Of a stretch of 64,000 nucleotides of DNA, positions 61,921 to 64,000 are shown piece after piece. Every line of letters begins with the position of its first letter. Position 1 is the stretch's first letter. Source of the DNA: Deltaproteobacteria bacterium IMCC39524. Its GTDB lineage: Bacteria; Desulfobacterota; Desulfuromonadia; Desulfuromonadales; BM103. A program made the translations under genes and the position numbers. The notes below the pieces were generated by a model, which worked only from the letters and a program-made list of their open reading frames with translations, did not search any database and was not told the origin of the DNA. The stretch covers positions 80,684 through 144,683 of the forward strand of contig JARUHJ010000007.1 of assembly GCA_029667085.1 (NCBI GenBank). The letters run 5' to 3'.

Positions 61921-62031
61921 AGCGTGGCACGCGGTATGAGGGACGCGGGAAGCTGAACCCTTGAAACGCGATTGCCTCTGGCTTTGTTCATAAGAGGTTT
62001 ACTCGTCCCGCGTACCTCGTCCCACGTCCCG
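61921..62031. repeat. GGGACGCGGGA-type inverted repeat between purD and purE
   Basis: Left arm CGTGGCACGCGGTATGAGGG plus ACGCGGGA (61923-61950), right arm CTCGTCCCGCGTACCTCGTC plus CCACGTCCCG (62002-62031), inverted relative to each other. It ends ten bases before the purE ribosome site. Confidence 0.8.
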
Positions 62032-62052
62032 ATTTTTTATAAAGGATTTATT

Positions 62053-62571
62053 ATGACTGACAGACCCCTCGTCGGCATCCTGATGGGAAGCGACAACGAC
62101 TACGAAATCATGAAAGAGACGGCCGTTGCGCTGAACCAGTTCGGCATTCCTTTCGAGATGACAGTTTCCAGTGCCCACCGCACCCCGGAGCGCACGGCCA
62201 AGATCGTTAGAACGGCAAAGGAGCGTGGTGTCAAAATCCTGATTGCCGGAGCCGGAGCAGCGGCACACCTTGCCGGGGTGGTTGCTGCTGAAACGACCCT
62301 TCCTGTCATCGCCGTGCCGATCGATGCAACGGCGCTCAATGGCATGGACGCCCTGCTGGCAATGGTGCAGATGCCTGCTGGAATCCCGGTGGCGACCATG
62401 GCTATCGGCAAGGCTGGCGCGCGTAATGCCGGAATCTTTGCAGCACAGGTGTTGGCTGTTGACGATGTTGCACTCAGCGAGAAGCTCGTGCAGTTCAAGG
62501 CAGATATGGCTGCAGGAGTTGAAGCCAAAGCCGAAGCTCTCAGCCAGCGGCTTGCGCAAGATTTTGGATGA
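62053..62571 (+). CDS. purE: N5-carboxyaminoimidazole ribonucleotide mutase
   Basis: 172 residues from ATG 62053 (AAAGGA at 62041-62046); the in-frame opening at 61972 lies in the repeat and is rejected. VGILMGSDNDYEIMKE, SAHRTPERTAKIV near 42 (catalytic Ser/His) and AGAGAAAHLAGVVAA near 68 are standard for class I PurE. Converts N5-CAIR to CAIR. A separate PurK would be needed and is not in the window. Confidence 0.95.
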   Translation: MTDRPLVGILMGSDNDYEIMKETAVALNQFGIPFEMTVSSAHRTPERTAKIVRTAKERGVKILIAGAGAAAHLAGVVAAETTLPVIAVPIDATALNGMDALLAMVQMPAGIPVATMAIGKAGARNAGIFAAQVLAVDDVALSEKLVQFKADMAAGVEAKAEALSQRLAQDFG

Positions 62572-62659
62572 CCCGGCCCTGATCTGCCCTTCGCGAAAAT
62601 CCTGGACCGTGTTATCTTGACAGCCGCCGACAAATCATATTATTTTGGTAAGAGTTTCT

Positions 62660-62695
62660 GTCGCATCAAAGGCATAGGGTTGCTTTTGATGCGAC
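62660..62695. repeat. Hairpin between purE and resB
   Basis: Perfect 11-bp arms GTCGCATCAAA (62660-62670) and TTTGATGCGAC (62685-62695), not followed by T's on the plus strand. A second small hairpin (62708-62728, GGCC arms) precedes the resB ribosome site. They could end the purine transcript weakly or shape the resB leader. Confidence 0.6.
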
Positions 62696-62748
62696 ATTCT
62701 GACGTTTGAGGGCCAAAAACATGGCCTCTCTCCCCGGGAGAATATACT

Positions 62749-64000
62749 TTGAGCAAAGAAAAGAGCTTCACTGACGAGCTATGGGACTTTTTCTGTTCCC
62801 TGAAGCTGGCGATTATCACCTTGATTCTGCTGGCAACGACCTCGATTATCGGGACGGTGATTGAGCAGAACAAGTCTCCCCAGGAGTACATGCAGAACTA
62901 CGGCATGAGCGAGTCGACCTACAAGGCCCTCGACACCCTGCAGTTTTTCGACATGTACCACTCTTACTGGTTCCTCTCCCTGATGGGCCTCTTTGCCGTC
63001 AACCTGATCTGCTGCTCGATCAAGCGATTGCCCAGGATCATCAAGATTGTGCGCGAGCCCACCCTGGTGGCCGATGACAACCTGTTTCGCACCTTTTCCA
63101 ATAAGGGCGAAGTCGTTGCCGAAGGAACTGTTGCGAGCGTGCGTGATAAAGTGGTCGCACTGCTCAGCAGTAAGTTTGCCGCGCCGGTGGTCACCGAGCA
63201 GGATGACAAGGTCTATCTTTTTTCACAAAAAGGTAAACTGTCCCGCTTCGGTGTTTACGTGACCCACACCTCGATCCTGGTCATCTTTCTCGGTGCCATG
63301 ATCGGTAACATCTGGGGTTTCAAGGCTTATATCAATATCGTTGAAGGCAAATCGGTCGACGCGGTCTGGCCGCGGGCCGGGCAGACCCCGATTCCTCTTG
63401 GTTTCGAACTCCGTTGCGATAATTTCGAGGTCACCTTTTACGAAGGCGGCGGCCGCCCCAAAGACTTTACCAGCGACCTGGTTGTTCTTGAGAATGGCAA
63501 AGAAGTCTTGAAGAAGACGATAGAAGTCAATGACCCCTTGAGCTACAAAGGCTTGACCTTCTACCAGTCCAGCTACGGCCCGACCGGCGACCCGGTTTAT
63601 AAGTTCCGCGTCAAAAACAATGAGACCGGTGAAACCGTAACTGTGCAGGGAGCCCAAGGCAAGCGTCTCAAGCTTCCGGGTGGTGCCAGCCTGATTGCCA
63701 TGGGCTATGCCGAGAGTTATGAGAACTTCGGCCCGGCCGCCCAGGTGAAGATCGATACCGGCAGACCCTTTATCGTTATGAAAAATTATCCGCAGTTTGA
63801 TGTAAAACGTGGCGGTGCTTATTCAGTCAGTCTGCTTGAGGCAACGCAAAGCTATTACACCGGCCTGCAGGTCGCCAAAGACCCCGGCGTCTGGGTGGTC
63901 TGGCTCGGCTGCCTGTTGATGGTGCTCGGCTCCTGTGGTGCTTTCTTCTTGTCGCACCGTCGTATCTGGGTCAGCATTGAGCAACTGGATAAGGGCATTG
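62749..64000 (+). CDS. resB: Cytochrome c biogenesis protein ResB (partial, 3' end outside)
   Basis: At least 417 residues; the frame runs off the window. It starts at TTG 62749 after GGGAG (62735-62739). Membrane segments near residues 20-38 (LAIITLILLATTSIIGTVI), 66-82 and 175-195, then a large extracytoplasmic domain (about 200-375) with LSYKGLTFYQSSYGP, and a fourth segment near 383-403. This is the ResB/Ccs1 layout, the partner of CcsA/ResC in heme delivery to apocytochromes (system II). This suits a genome rich in c-type cytochromes. Its partner should lie just past 64000. Confidence 0.9.
   Translation, partial: MSKEKSFTDELWDFFCSLKLAIITLILLATTSIIGTVIEQNKSPQEYMQNYGMSESTYKALDTLQFFDMYHSYWFLSLMGLFAVNLICCSIKRLPRIIKIVREPTLVADDNLFRTFSNKGEVVAEGTVASVRDKVVALLSSKFAAPVVTEQDDKVYLFSQKGKLSRFGVYVTHTSILVIFLGAMIGNIWGFKAYINIVEGKSVDAVWPRAGQTPIPLGFELRCDNFEVTFYEGGGRPKDFTSDLVVLENGKEVLKKTIEVNDPLSYKGLTFYQSSYGPTGDPVYKFRVKNNETGETVTVQGAQGKRLKLPGGASLIAMGYAESYENFGPAAQVKIDTGRPFIVMKNYPQFDVKRGGAYSVSLLEATQSYYTGLQVAKDPGVWVVWLGCLLMVLGSCGAFFLSHRRIWVSIEQLDKGI

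Overview
The window looks like a chromosomal segment of a Desulfuromonadia-type bacterium (Geobacter/Desulfuromonas/Pelobacter relatives). This is inferred from gene content, not from a marker gene. The pointers are an octaheme cytochrome with small c-type cytochromes and a DUF3373 outer-membrane barrel, many c-di-GMP proteins, rubrerythrin-like ferritins, a CooT-family protein, a RACo-like ASKHA protein, the alternative (carboxy)spermidine pathway, and abundant intergenic inverted repeats built on ACGCAAAGACGCAAAG. No tRNA, rRNA, CRISPR array, transposase or phage gene was seen.

Layout. 1-2.7 kb: a monoheme cytochrome, two tandem 48-residue membrane proteins with no family I recognise, a ferritin-like protein and a decayed PAS sensor fragment. 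2.7-8 kb: an HD-GYP protein, a DUF4350-like exported protein, a PilZ protein, a Nudix hydrolase and a ClC channel with CBS domains. 8-18.5 kb: a giant DUF748/AsmA-like protein, diverging from a TetR-controlled tripartite RND efflux operon that has a 26-bp palindromic operator. 18.6-30 kb: ttcA and a PilZ protein, then a long minus-strand run gatC-gatA-gatB-mtnA-glnE and a receiver/DUF4388/J-domain/TPR hybrid protein.

30-40.4 kb: an OmpA-like lipoprotein, tatA, a four-gene electron-transfer operon (two small cytochromes, a DUF3373 barrel, an octaheme Otr-type cytochrome), a PAS-GGDEF-EAL protein, a second ferritin-like protein, a ferritin and an exported protein of unknown function. 40.7-47.8 kb: engB, a histidine phosphatase, cbiET, a long-form GAPDH, class II aldolase and a ChaN-PDZ lipoprotein. 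47.9-52.7 kb: a polyamine cluster (carboxy(nor)spermidine dehydrogenase, decarboxylase, arginine decarboxylase). 52.8-56.3 kb: thiC and a thiE-thiD fusion under a TPP riboswitch, then cooT. 56.4-64 kb: alr, the ASKHA protein, purH, purD, purE and the start of resB, which runs off the window.

How it fits together: the genes give ordinary core metabolism (purines, thiamine, polyamines, glycolysis, Gln-tRNA/Asn-tRNA amidation) plus respiratory and iron modules of a cytochrome-rich anaerobe. The less explained parts are the twin 48-residue proteins, the overlap of glnE with a chaperone-type response regulator, and a mosaic of intergenic palindromes. These palindromes abut or enter stop codons (thiC, purD, nspC, gap, the chaN-like gene), so mobile or slippage-prone repeats appear to be reshaping gene 3' ends.
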